From: Gordonia sediminis
Lineage (GTDB): Bacteria > Actinomycetota > Actinomycetes > Mycobacteriales > Mycobacteriaceae
Direction: 5' to 3'
DNA length: 64,000 nucleotides
Assembly: GCA_004193205.1 (NCBI GenBank)
Contig: RZUM01000011.1
Coordinates: forward strand, 166,590-230,589
Part shown: positions 1 through 7,875 of the stretch, in pieces
How positions within the stretch are numbered: the stretch's first letter is position 1
Layout of the letters: every line of letters begins with the position of its first letter
Notes under the pieces: model-generated
The model's database searches: none
Told to the model about the DNA's origin: nothing
Seen by the model: the letters and a program-made list of their open reading frames with translations, nothing else
Made by a program: the position numbers and the translations under genes

Positions 1-718
1 TCAGGTCGCCGTCGGGGATGGGGGCACCACCGTTCCAGTAACCGGGCGGCAGGTCGGCGATGACGATCTCCCCGGTCGTCTCGACCCGATCGGGGTGCCG
101 CATGGCCGCCGACCACCCGAGGTGTCCGATCACGTTGGTGATCGAGGTGTAATCACGCAGCGACTCGTCGAGACCGTCGAGGGGAGTGGAGGCGTCGAGC
201 AGGATCAGGGCGACGGGCAGCGATCCGAGTTGCCCGAGCCATTCGGCGACGTACATCGACGCACTGTCGGCGCTGTCGAAGTCGATCTCGTCCAACGGGT
301 TCCCGGCGACCGCGTGCGCCCACGCCAGCCATGTTCCCGGCGACGGGAGGCCGAGCACGATCCGGCGGCGGGTGGCGTCGGCGATCGTGGTCACGGTCTT
401 GGTGAACTCCTCGAGCAGACCTTCGTCGCCGAGGAGTGTGCGCAGGGGGTAGCCGATGCGCGTGCGTGCGGCCATGTTGTCGACGATCCGGGGCGTCGCG
501 GCGAGCTGAGCCTGCTGCCAGCGCTGGACGTCGACCCAAGCCGCATCCGGACCCAGGAGCGATTGGACCTGCCCGAAATGGCCGGCGAGCGCGCCGAGAT
601 CGGTCCACGGGATCTGTGCGCCCTGCCGGATGACCGCGGTCGAGTAGTCGGTGTCGTCGATGATGACGGGTCGGCGCCGCCCGCTCGGCGGCGCAGAGGT
701 GAGGGTGCTGATGGTCAT
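1..718 (-). CDS. Putative fifth (epsilon-like) subunit of a ketone carboxylase, 3' end outside the window
   Basis: The frame opens with ATG at 718, preceded by an AAGGA ribosome site six bases upstream, and stays open for 239 codons to the window edge, so the C-terminus is missing. The sequence starts MTISTLTSAPPSGRR and shows no signal peptide, membrane segment or motif that I recognise. It lies 87 bp downstream of the HyuB-type gene on the same strand and is the fifth gene in the run. Acetophenone carboxylase (Apc) of Aromatoleum has a fifth 34-kDa subunit (Apc5/epsilon) encoded last in its operon; the position and the size of at least 26 kDa fit that. Identity as Apc5 is inferred from context and size only. 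Confidence 0.6.
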   Translation of the reverse strand, partial: MTISTLTSAPPSGRRRPVIIDDTDYSTAVIRQGAQIPWTDLGALAGHFGQVQSLLGPDAAWVDVQRWQQAQLAATPRIVDNMAARTRIGYPLRTLLGDEGLLEEFTKTVTTIADATRRRIVLGLPSPGTWLAWAHAVAGNPLDEIDFDSADSASMYVAEWLGQLGSLPVALILLDASTPLDGLDESLRDYTSITNVIGHLGWSAAMRHPDRVETTGEIVIADLPPGYWNGGAPIPDGDL

Positions 719-805
719 GACATGTCCTTGAGGGTGAGCGGATTCGAAGGTTGCGGGCCGTCCGGGGGGACCGATTCGGTCTCGCCCCCGGACGACCGGC
801 GGATA

Positions 806-3109
806 TCAGGAGCGTCGGTTAACGACGACGCCGTGGTCGCTCTCGAGCTCGGCGATGCGCTGCTCGAGGGCGGCGATCTTGACCTCCCGACGATCCGGGA
901 TGTTGATGATCGGCAGGTCGGCCAGCGGTGCGGTCACCCGTTGCGGGCCGTCGATGGTGTAGACCGTCGCGGTCAGCTCGTCGGTGTCCGAACCCCAGGA
1001 CCCGTAGTAGGGCAGGTCTTTCGGCGGCTCCGGCGTGACGAACTCGACGCAGAACTCCGCGAACGGCTTACCCCGCTGAAGGCGTGCGCCACGGGCGGCG
1101 GCGCGCGCCTGCTCGGTGCGTTCGACGTCGAGACGGAATGTCTGCGGGTCGTAGTGCACCGCGAAGATGTCCTCGGCGACCTGCCGGCTGATCCGTCCGA
1201 GTTCGGCGTCGGCGACCACCGATTCCGGCAGCCGCTCCAGCGGATCGCCGTAGCCGCCGCCGGCGCCCTGACTGATCATGTAGAGCTCGCCGTCCTTCGC
1301 GAGGTCGAACTGCAGCCCCATGTGCGAGGTCTGATACCGCCCCTCCGGGAACGGCCGCTCGTTCATGATCTTCTCGATGGACAGATCGAACGTCGTGTTG
1401 TCGCGGCGGAAGTGCTCGTAGACGTTGGTGCCCTTGACCATTGCCAGCGGGTAGGTGCCGCAGCCGTAGCCGCCGAACATGCCGTAGATCGAGGAGAACT
1501 TGGCACCGGAGGTGACGGTCATGAAGCCCCACTCGGGGGTGCCCTCGGCGGCCACGATCATCTCGTAACCCATACCGCCGGTGAACTTCCCGAACCCCAT
1601 GTTGTCGCGCACCAGCCGCTTGGAGACGAGCTGCATGAACGGCACCTCTTCCTCCATGACCTCCTGCTCGGCGGTGTCGGCCATCGCGCAGAACAGTGGC
1701 GACACCGCATCCTCGCCGTCGCGGAACGGTTTTGCACCGCCCGGCATCCCGTTCAGGTCGGCACACAGATTGCCCACCATGTCCCCGTGCTGGGTGACAC
1801 CACCCCACAGGAACGTGTTGATCTGGTTGAACCAGTTGGCCACCACGTTGCTGTACTTGTGCGGAGTCGAGAACGACATGCGGCTGTAGAGCGCCTGCAT
1901 CATGGAGAAGCCGCGGAACGACGCCTGCAGGGACTGTCCCATCGGCGCGTCGTAGGAGGCGTCGGTCCAGGTGCCCTCGTCGGAGATGATCTCGATGCAG
2001 CTCATCGCGGCGGTGCACCTGGGCAGGTCGGGCCACCAGAACGCCAGGATCGCCTGCATCATCATCGATTTCACCGAGCATAGCGGCGAGTTGATCGCGC
2101 GGTTGCGGATTTCCGGTCCCGACCCGCGCAGATCCACGGTCATGTGATCACCCTTGACGGTGACCTTGCACGCCACCTTGATCAGGATGTTCTCCTTGAG
2201 CGTGCTGTCCATGAACTGGTCGAATCGGTAGGTGCCGTCGGGCAATTCGGCGATGCGGCGGCGCACCTCGACGTCGACGTCCTCGACGGTGGTGCGCAGT
2301 GCCGCCACGAAGGTGTCCACCCCGACCTCGTCGATGACGGTGTCGATGCGTTCCATGATCTTGCGGACCGCGGTGATCTTCACCTTCAGGTCCGCGAGCT
2401 GAAGCTTCGGGTCCCGGACCGAATGCTGCAGGAAGGTCAGCAGGTCGCGCCGCAAATGGCCGCCTTCGACGATCTTGAAGGGGCTCATCCGCAGCCCGTC
2501 GTCGAACGCGGTCTCCGAACCCGACGGCATACCGCCCGGCTCGCAGGCGCCGTTCTCACCCTCGTGGATGGTCGCCGCGACCCACGCGACGATCTCGCCG
2601 TCGCGCATGATCGGCATGATCATCGATTGGTCGGTGTTGTGCACGTTCCCGAATCGGGCGTCGTTGTGAATGAATCCGTCTCCCTCGTGGATTCCCACGG
2701 TGGGCTCATCTTTCCAGTACTTCATGATGTACCGGATCGGGTGATGCAGGATGGCACTGAACGCGATCACGCCGTGGCACGAGAGGTAGGAGACGTCACC
2801 GGCCGCGGTGTAGATGGCGGTGGTCAGGTCACCCCATTTCGCGCCGGGCGCCGCGCCCTGCGCCTCACACATCTCGTAGCCTTCGTCGAGAGCGCCGGCG
2901 ATGCGCTTGCGGATGCGTTCGACCTCGAGTCGGTCGACCCCGACCGCGATCGCGACCTCCTCGTGATCGCTACGTTCGGAGATGCTGTGACTCCGCATGA
3001 TCTCGCGATCGGGCCCCAGGAACAGGGTCGTCTCGTCCATGAACTTGTCCACCCACTGCTGCTCCTCGGCGGTGAGGGCCTTGGTGGGACGGTCGTTGAG
3101 TGCAGTCAT
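806..3109 (-). CDS. HyuB-family (hydantoinase B/oxoprolinase) large subunit of a ketone carboxylase, Apc beta-like
   Basis: The 767-residue protein (about 85 kDa) belongs to the hydantoinase B/acetone carboxylase family. It carries the usual C-terminal glycine-rich GGGYGDP box near residue 618 and ends in a short Glu/Ala-rich helix. The ATG at 3109 follows a GAAGGA ribosome site. In acetone and acetophenone carboxylases this subunit forms the carboxylation core, receiving substrate and bicarbonate phosphorylated by the HyuA-type partners. Its size matches the 87-kDa Apc3 (beta) subunit. It sits 28 bp after the upstream HyuA-type gene and is clearly co-transcribed. Hydantoinase or oxoprolinase is less likely because the cluster contains a small Cys-rich subunit and two HyuA paralogues. 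The substrate cannot be read from the sequence. Confidence 0.85.
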   Translation of the reverse strand: MTALNDRPTKALTAEEQQWVDKFMDETTLFLGPDREIMRSHSISERSDHEEVAIAVGVDRLEVERIRKRIAGALDEGYEMCEAQGAAPGAKWGDLTTAIYTAAGDVSYLSCHGVIAFSAILHHPIRYIMKYWKDEPTVGIHEGDGFIHNDARFGNVHNTDQSMIMPIMRDGEIVAWVAATIHEGENGACEPGGMPSGSETAFDDGLRMSPFKIVEGGHLRRDLLTFLQHSVRDPKLQLADLKVKITAVRKIMERIDTVIDEVGVDTFVAALRTTVEDVDVEVRRRIAELPDGTYRFDQFMDSTLKENILIKVACKVTVKGDHMTVDLRGSGPEIRNRAINSPLCSVKSMMMQAILAFWWPDLPRCTAAMSCIEIISDEGTWTDASYDAPMGQSLQASFRGFSMMQALYSRMSFSTPHKYSNVVANWFNQINTFLWGGVTQHGDMVGNLCADLNGMPGGAKPFRDGEDAVSPLFCAMADTAEQEVMEEEVPFMQLVSKRLVRDNMGFGKFTGGMGYEMIVAAEGTPEWGFMTVTSGAKFSSIYGMFGGYGCGTYPLAMVKGTNVYEHFRRDNTTFDLSIEKIMNERPFPEGRYQTSHMGLQFDLAKDGELYMISQGAGGGYGDPLERLPESVVADAELGRISRQVAEDIFAVHYDPQTFRLDVERTEQARAAARGARLQRGKPFAEFCVEFVTPEPPKDLPYYGSWGSDTDELTATVYTIDGPQRVTAPLADLPIINIPDRREVKIAALEQRIAELESDHGVVVNRRS

Positions 3110-3137
3110 TGTTCGATGTCCTTCGTTGTGGTCGGGG

Positions 3138-5267
3138 TCAGTCCTGCAGGAACCAGACCGCGCCCTGCTTGGTGGGTTCCAGACGCCAGGCGGGTTCCAC
3201 GAGGAATGTGGTGGTCTCGGTGGTCACGATCGCGGGACCGTGGATGACGGCATCGGCGGTCAGTGCTTCCTGGTCGTAGACGGGGGTGTCGATGGCTTTC
3301 TCGATGCCGATGAAGTGGGCCTTGCGGTGTCCGACGGGCGCGGGCTCGGTCCGGGCGCCGCCCTCGTCGAGGGAATCGAAGTTCACCACGTCACCGTCCA
3401 CAAATGAGGCGACTCGGACTGTGCTGCAGCGGATGCCGGCCTCGGGTGCCGCAGAGGCGGCGCCGAATCGGTGGCTGTAGACGTCGCCGAAGATCTTGAT
3501 GATCTCCAGGATGTCGCCGACCCCGCGGACACGGGAGATGTCGGGCAGCGTCACCGCCTGCGTCAGTAGCTGATTGCCGTAGCGCATGTCCATTTCGAGC
3601 CGGTGGCGTACATCGTCACCCGAGAATCCCTGCCGGATCAGGTCTTCGCGACCCTGATCCTCCAGATCGGCGATCACCGCGTTCAGCTCGTCGTAGTCGT
3701 CGTGCAGGGCGCGGGTGGTGGCGTTGTACATCGTGATGTGCACGCCGCGTTCGTGGAAGTGCAACTGTTTCATGTTGCCGGCACCGCAGGCGGAGAACAC
3801 CGACGAGAACGGCGGCGCCAGAACCCGTTTGATACCCGCATGGCGTGCGATACCGCAGGCGTGCAGGGGGCCGTTGCCGCCGTAGGCCAGCATCGTGAAG
3901 TCCTCGGGGAGATAGCCGCGCACGCGCAGTTCCTTGCCGATGCCGATGGCCATCTGTTCGTCGACGCTGTCCTTGATCACCCGGCAGACACCGATGACGT
4001 CCATGTCGAGGTGATCGCAGAGATTCTCTTCCATCGCGAACTTCGACCGGCGCGGATTCAGCTTGATGAAGCCGTTCGCGTAGTTCTCCGGGTCGAGGTA
4101 GCCCAGCAGCAGGTCGGCGTCGGTGACCGTGGGCCGCAGCCCGCCGCGGTCATAGCATGCGGGTCCGGGGTTGGAGCCGGCCGACTGCGGGCCGATCTTG
4201 ATCGAGTTGTGGATGCGGTCGTAGCTCGCGATGGAACCGCCACCGGCGCCGAGGGTGTCGAGGTGAACCATCGGCACCGAGACCAGCCAGCGATCGATGG
4301 TGGGCAGGAAGTCGTAGTGTTTGACCCCGCCTTCCGGAACGAGCCCGATGTCGAAGGAGGTGCCGCCCATGTCGGTGGAGATGACGTGCCCCAGACCGGT
4401 CTCGGTGGACAGATGCTCGGCCGCGCCGACGCCGGCGATGGGACCGGAGTGGATCGTCTGCAGTGCATCGGTGGAGTTCATCTGCGCCATGCCGCCGGAG
4501 TTGTGGATGACGAGCATGGGGCGGTCATATCCGAAGTCGCGCAGGTTGTTCGACAACTGCGAGAGCGCGTGGAACATGATCGAGTGCAGGTAGCCGTCGA
4601 CGATGGTCGAGGTGGCCCGCACGTATTCGCCCTTGCGGCCGGACACCTGGTGGCCGAGCAGGACCGGGATCGCGCCGAGTTCGTGCGGCGGGAACTCGTC
4701 GAGGATGATCTCCTGGATCGCCAACTCGTGGTCGGGGTTCTCGGTGGCGTTGGTCAGCGAGACCACGATCGCCTCGGCGCCGGCGTCGACGAGTTCGCGG
4801 ACCACCGACCGGACGTCGTCGGGGTCGAGCCGGGCCACCACCTTGCCCGCGGAGTTGATGCGTTCCTTGACCGATCGGATCAGCTTGCGCGGGACCAACG
4901 GTTCCGGCCGTTGCGCCGCGGGCAGGTTCTGCTGCATCGAATAGTCCAGGCCCTCGCCGTACCCACGGCCGCGGGACAGCGGGATGGTGTCCTCGAAGCC
5001 GTGGGTGACGATCGCGGCGACCTTGGGTCCGTTGCGTTCGATGAGCGCGTTGGTGCCCAGCGTGGTGGCGTACCGAACCGAGTCGACCTCCGACAGCACG
5101 GTCGAACGGTCGAGTCCGGCGCGTTTGCAGGCGAGGTCGAGGGCGTCGTTGAAGCCGATCGCGAGGTTGTGGTGGGTGGTGAGCGCCTTGGCGTCGACGT
5201 AGGTGTCGTCCCAGACGAAGAAGCAGTCGGTGAATGTTCCGCCGATGTCAACGGAGATGCGTTTCAT
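3138..5267 (-). CDS. HyuA-family ATP-binding subunit of a ketone carboxylase (second paralogue, Apc alpha/alpha'-like)
   Basis: This 709-residue protein has the ASKHA-fold ATP-binding signatures of the hydantoinase A family: VDIGGTFTD at residues 6-14, DMGGTSFDIG near residue 299 and LGAGGGSIA near residue 337. The ATG at 5267 follows an AGGAG ribosome site. In acetophenone carboxylase two such subunits (alpha and alpha') are thought to act as kinases, one for the ketone enolate and one for bicarbonate. At about 76 kDa it fits the 75-kDa Apc4. It is the middle gene of the operon, 36 bp downstream of the small subunit. It is more acetone-carboxylase-like in its N-terminus than the other HyuA gene here. 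Which of the two paralogues is alpha or alpha' is not decided. Confidence 0.85.
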   Translation of the reverse strand: MKRISVDIGGTFTDCFFVWDDTYVDAKALTTHHNLAIGFNDALDLACKRAGLDRSTVLSEVDSVRYATTLGTNALIERNGPKVAAIVTHGFEDTIPLSRGRGYGEGLDYSMQQNLPAAQRPEPLVPRKLIRSVKERINSAGKVVARLDPDDVRSVVRELVDAGAEAIVVSLTNATENPDHELAIQEIILDEFPPHELGAIPVLLGHQVSGRKGEYVRATSTIVDGYLHSIMFHALSQLSNNLRDFGYDRPMLVIHNSGGMAQMNSTDALQTIHSGPIAGVGAAEHLSTETGLGHVISTDMGGTSFDIGLVPEGGVKHYDFLPTIDRWLVSVPMVHLDTLGAGGGSIASYDRIHNSIKIGPQSAGSNPGPACYDRGGLRPTVTDADLLLGYLDPENYANGFIKLNPRRSKFAMEENLCDHLDMDVIGVCRVIKDSVDEQMAIGIGKELRVRGYLPEDFTMLAYGGNGPLHACGIARHAGIKRVLAPPFSSVFSACGAGNMKQLHFHERGVHITMYNATTRALHDDYDELNAVIADLEDQGREDLIRQGFSGDDVRHRLEMDMRYGNQLLTQAVTLPDISRVRGVGDILEIIKIFGDVYSHRFGAASAAPEAGIRCSTVRVASFVDGDVVNFDSLDEGGARTEPAPVGHRKAHFIGIEKAIDTPVYDQEALTADAVIHGPAIVTTETTTFLVEPAWRLEPTKQGAVWFLQD

Positions 5268-5303
5268 TGGTGACTCCTGTGGGCTTTCGTGGATCGGGTC
5301 GGA

Positions 5304-5732
5304 TCAGCGGATGTGACCGGCGGACTTGAGTTCTGCGGTGTACTTCTGCGCGTCGTCGCCGGGTCCGTAGTTGTGGACCTCCTCGGCGTCACAGCCGCGC
5401 TCCTCCCATTGCCGGCGCAGGGCGGGGATGTCGATGAGCATGTCGACGGCCGGCGGATGCCCCGGCGGCAGGTACTCCACCTCGATCTGGGTCGCGCAGC
5501 CCGGGCAGTAGTACTCGACGATGCGGCAGAAACCGGGGTCGGGACTGAAGGTGTACTCGTAACGCTCGGGGTCGACGATCGGCTGATGGATCTCGCGCGG
5601 ATCACGATCGTAGGCAAGCGTTCCGGGCTTGTAGTTGTCGTGGGCCGAACCCATGTCGTGGCCGCAGACGCGGCACAGCCAGCGTTCGGCGTCGAGGTCG
5701 ATGAGGAGGTATTCGGTCATGGGGACTCGCAT
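5304..5732 (-). CDS. Small Cys-rich (zinc-type) gamma subunit of a ketone carboxylase, Apc2-like
   Basis: The protein has 142 residues (about 16 kDa) and starts at ATG 5732, chosen because a strong AGGAGG lies just upstream; MTEYLL at 5720 is a weaker alternative. It has two CxxC pairs, C20/C23 and C76/C79, plus C69 and C114, which would suit a structural zinc site. Small Cys-rich subunits of this size are found only in the ketone carboxylases of the HyuA/HyuB superfamily (AcxC of about 20 kDa in acetone carboxylase, the 15-kDa Apc2/gamma in acetophenone carboxylase), not in hydantoinases. Its size and its place between the two HyuA-type genes favour the Apc type. It is hidden in a longer Arg-rich open frame that continues upstream, which I regard as spurious. 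Confidence 0.8.
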   Translation of the reverse strand: MRVPMTEYLLIDLDAERWLCRVCGHDMGSAHDNYKPGTLAYDRDPREIHQPIVDPERYEYTFSPDPGFCRIVEYYCPGCATQIEVEYLPPGHPPAVDMLIDIPALRRQWEERGCDAEEVHNYGPGDDAQKYTAELKSAGHIR

Positions 5733-5779
5733 CGGGAGTCCTCCTTTCGGGGTGTGGGATGGACGGACGCGGCCGATGG

Positions 5780-7687
5780 TCAGTGCGCGTCGGTGAGGAA
5801 GATGTCGCCGGATGCGGTGATCCGGAACGACCAGCCCGGCAGGACACGGGCGGTGAAGAAGGGGCCCTCGATGATCGCGGGGCCCGGACCGGTGTGGCCC
5901 GGTTCGAGGTCGTCGAGGACGTGCACCGCCACGTCGTCGATCTGATCGGCCGACGAACGCACCTGCCGGGTGCCCGCCGAAGGCGCCGGTCGCGAGGCGG
6001 ATTCGACATCCGCCTCGAGAGCGGGATGAGGCAGCGTCGCGGTCGCGGTGAGCTCCAGCGAGACGGCATGTCCCGGGTAGTCGACCTCGTCGCCGCGCAG
6101 GTACCCGATCCGCCGCACCTGACCGTCGTCCTGGTTTTCGACGACGAGCTGCCAGGACGTCTCGCAGTCGGCGAGCGCGTAGCCCTCCTGGAACATGTCC
6201 CGCTCCGCGCGGGCGAGGAGGTCGTCGTAGATGGCGGCCGCCGCGTCCGCACCGGCCTCGCCCACGAGCACCTCGTAGGTCTTGCCGATGTCGGAGAAGG
6301 CGATGCCGAATGCGGAGAACACGGCCGCGGTGCGCGGGATCAGGACCCGGTTGACGCCGGCGAGTCGCGCGGCGCCCGCGGCGCTCATCGGTCCGGCGCC
6401 ACCGAAGGCCACCAGTGTTGTGCCCGATTGCACCCATGAGGCGAAGGATCCGGCGAGCGCCGCGAAGTAGGCGTTCTCCATCCGGATCAGCGCGTCGGGG
6501 AGGCTGATGCCGAGCGGCTCGGCGATGGTCTCGGTGATGACCGCCCGCGACCGTTCGGGATCGAGGGTGAAGGTTCCGTCGAGATAGGTGTCGGCGTCGA
6601 GCACCCCGAGCAGCAGGTTGACGTCGGTGATCGTGGCCTGTTTGCCGCCGAAGCCGAAGCAGGCGGGTCCGGGAGCCGCCCCCACCGACTGCGGTCCCAC
6701 GGTGATCGCGCCGTCGACGACCGCGATGACCGACGATCCGCCCACACCGGTGGAGGCGACGTCGCTCATCGGGTAGGAGATGTCGACGCCCTCGATGGTG
6801 CCGCGGTCGAGCGCGGCGACCTCGTGGTCGCGGACGACACCCACGTCGGTGGTGGTACCGCCGATGTCCATCATGAGTGCATGCCCCAGGCCGTAGACCT
6901 TGGCGAGGGCGGCGGTGGCCTCCAGACCGCCCCGCGGACCCGAGGAATAGGTCTTGAGCGCGATGGACTTGGCGACCCGCGACGACGCGCCGTCGTTGCG
7001 GTAGACCAGCAACGGGTTGGCGACCTTGTACTCCTTGAGGCGGCGCTCGGCGCCGTACAGGAAGCGCTCCATCGTCGGGTGCAGGAACGAGTTGACCACG
7101 CAGGACCACGCGCGCCGCTCGTCCTTGCGGTCGCCGGCGAGTTCCCAGCTGTAGATCAGCGGTACCGAGCCGAGCAGGTGGCGCGGGAACTTGCGCAGCA
7201 GGATCTGTCGCAGATGCCGTTCCTGCTCGACGGTCTCCGCCACGATCACCACCCGGGCCGCGCCCAGGGTGGTGAGTCGGTTGACCTCTTGCACCGCCTC
7301 GAACTCCAGGTCGGCCGAGTCGGGGTCGAGGACGGCGATCCGCTCGTCCACGAGTCCGTTGAACAGCTTCTTCTCCGCCTCGGTGACCTCCATGCGCTCG
7401 CGCAGATCCGGGATCGTGGTGACGATGCCGATCATCGGCCCCTTGCGTTCCACCAGGGCATTGGTGCCCTGCGTGGTCGAGTACCGGATGTGGTGGGCCT
7501 GGTGCAGGAGTCGGGTGATGTCGGCGTCACCGTAGAGATCCACCGACGCCTTCTCGATCCCGGTGAACAGACATTCGGACAGGTCGTGCGGAGTGGTCAG
7601 GGTCTTGGTGAAGCTGACGCTCGCCCCATTCCACACGCAGATGTCGGTGAGGGTGCCCCCGTTGTCGATGTTGATCAGAGTTTCCAT
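5780..7687 (-). CDS. HyuA-family ATP-binding subunit of a ketone carboxylase (first gene, Apc alpha/alpha'-like)
   Basis: I place the start at ATG 7687 (METLINIDNGG), because the family's first phosphate-binding loop follows immediately (DNGGTLTD, residues 8-15); the frame is open upstream to 7783 but that stretch (CPRCGARHF) looks untranslated. The resulting 635 residues (about 69 kDa) match the 70-kDa Apc1. Further ASKHA motifs are MDIGGTTTDVG near residue 272 and STGVGGSSVI near 311. It shares the fold but not close sequence identity with the other HyuA gene of this operon, as expected for the alpha/alpha' pair that phosphorylates two different substrates. It is the promoter-proximal gene, divergent from the regulator at 7876. 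It has no clear ribosome site, so a leaderless or unusual start is possible. Confidence 0.82.
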   Translation of the reverse strand: METLINIDNGGTLTDICVWNGASVSFTKTLTTPHDLSECLFTGIEKASVDLYGDADITRLLHQAHHIRYSTTQGTNALVERKGPMIGIVTTIPDLRERMEVTEAEKKLFNGLVDERIAVLDPDSADLEFEAVQEVNRLTTLGAARVVIVAETVEQERHLRQILLRKFPRHLLGSVPLIYSWELAGDRKDERRAWSCVVNSFLHPTMERFLYGAERRLKEYKVANPLLVYRNDGASSRVAKSIALKTYSSGPRGGLEATAALAKVYGLGHALMMDIGGTTTDVGVVRDHEVAALDRGTIEGVDISYPMSDVASTGVGGSSVIAVVDGAITVGPQSVGAAPGPACFGFGGKQATITDVNLLLGVLDADTYLDGTFTLDPERSRAVITETIAEPLGISLPDALIRMENAYFAALAGSFASWVQSGTTLVAFGGAGPMSAAGAARLAGVNRVLIPRTAAVFSAFGIAFSDIGKTYEVLVGEAGADAAAAIYDDLLARAERDMFQEGYALADCETSWQLVVENQDDGQVRRIGYLRGDEVDYPGHAVSLELTATATLPHPALEADVESASRPAPSAGTRQVRSSADQIDDVAVHVLDDLEPGHTGPGPAIIEGPFFTARVLPGWSFRITASGDIFLTDAH

Positions 7688-7875
7688 GCCGATCCATTCG
7701 TGAGACTTCTCTGGCTTTCGGAAGTGGCGTGCGCCACACCTAGGACAAGATTTGTCGCGTCTCACACCCGCGGCGTGTGTCAACCTGCTACAGCCGACGG
7801 GGTAGCTATGTGACCTGGATCTCTTCGATAATTGAGGTATCCCGACAACACCGAGACCCGGACGGAGGTCGGCAC
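7688..7875. promoter_or_regulatory. Divergent promoter region between ketone carboxylase operon and its regulator, with two dyads
   Basis: The 188-bp divergent region contains two close inverted repeats: GACAA-GAT-TTGTC at 7744-7756, and CACAC...GTGTG arms at 7763-7779 around a CCGCGG centre. Their position 57-92 bp upstream of the carboxylase start is suitable for activator binding. I see no convincing sigma-54 -24/-12 element. Assignment as binding sites is inference. Confidence 0.45.

Noticed and set aside
95-2083. A 662-codon open frame on the plus strand opposite the HyuB gene, and a 556-codon one at 3603-5273
   Set aside because: They are high-GC antisense shadows: rich in Arg, Gly, Val, Asp and His, without domain motifs, while the minus-strand frames encode complete conserved proteins with ribosome sites.
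5733-7109. A 450-residue N-terminal extension of the small carboxylase subunit
   Set aside because: It is an Arg-rich shadow of the HyuA gene; AGGAGG before ATG 5732 marks the true start.
806-7687. Reading the cluster as hydantoinase/5-oxoprolinase or as three-subunit acetone carboxylase
   Set aside because: Hydantoinases lack the small Cys-rich subunit, and acetone carboxylase has only one HyuA-type subunit and no fifth gene. The count and sizes fit the acetophenone carboxylase type better.
7688-7875. A sigma-54 (-24/-12) promoter for the carboxylase operon
   Set aside because: No GG-N10-GC element at a suitable distance, and the regulator lacks the sigma-54 contact loop.
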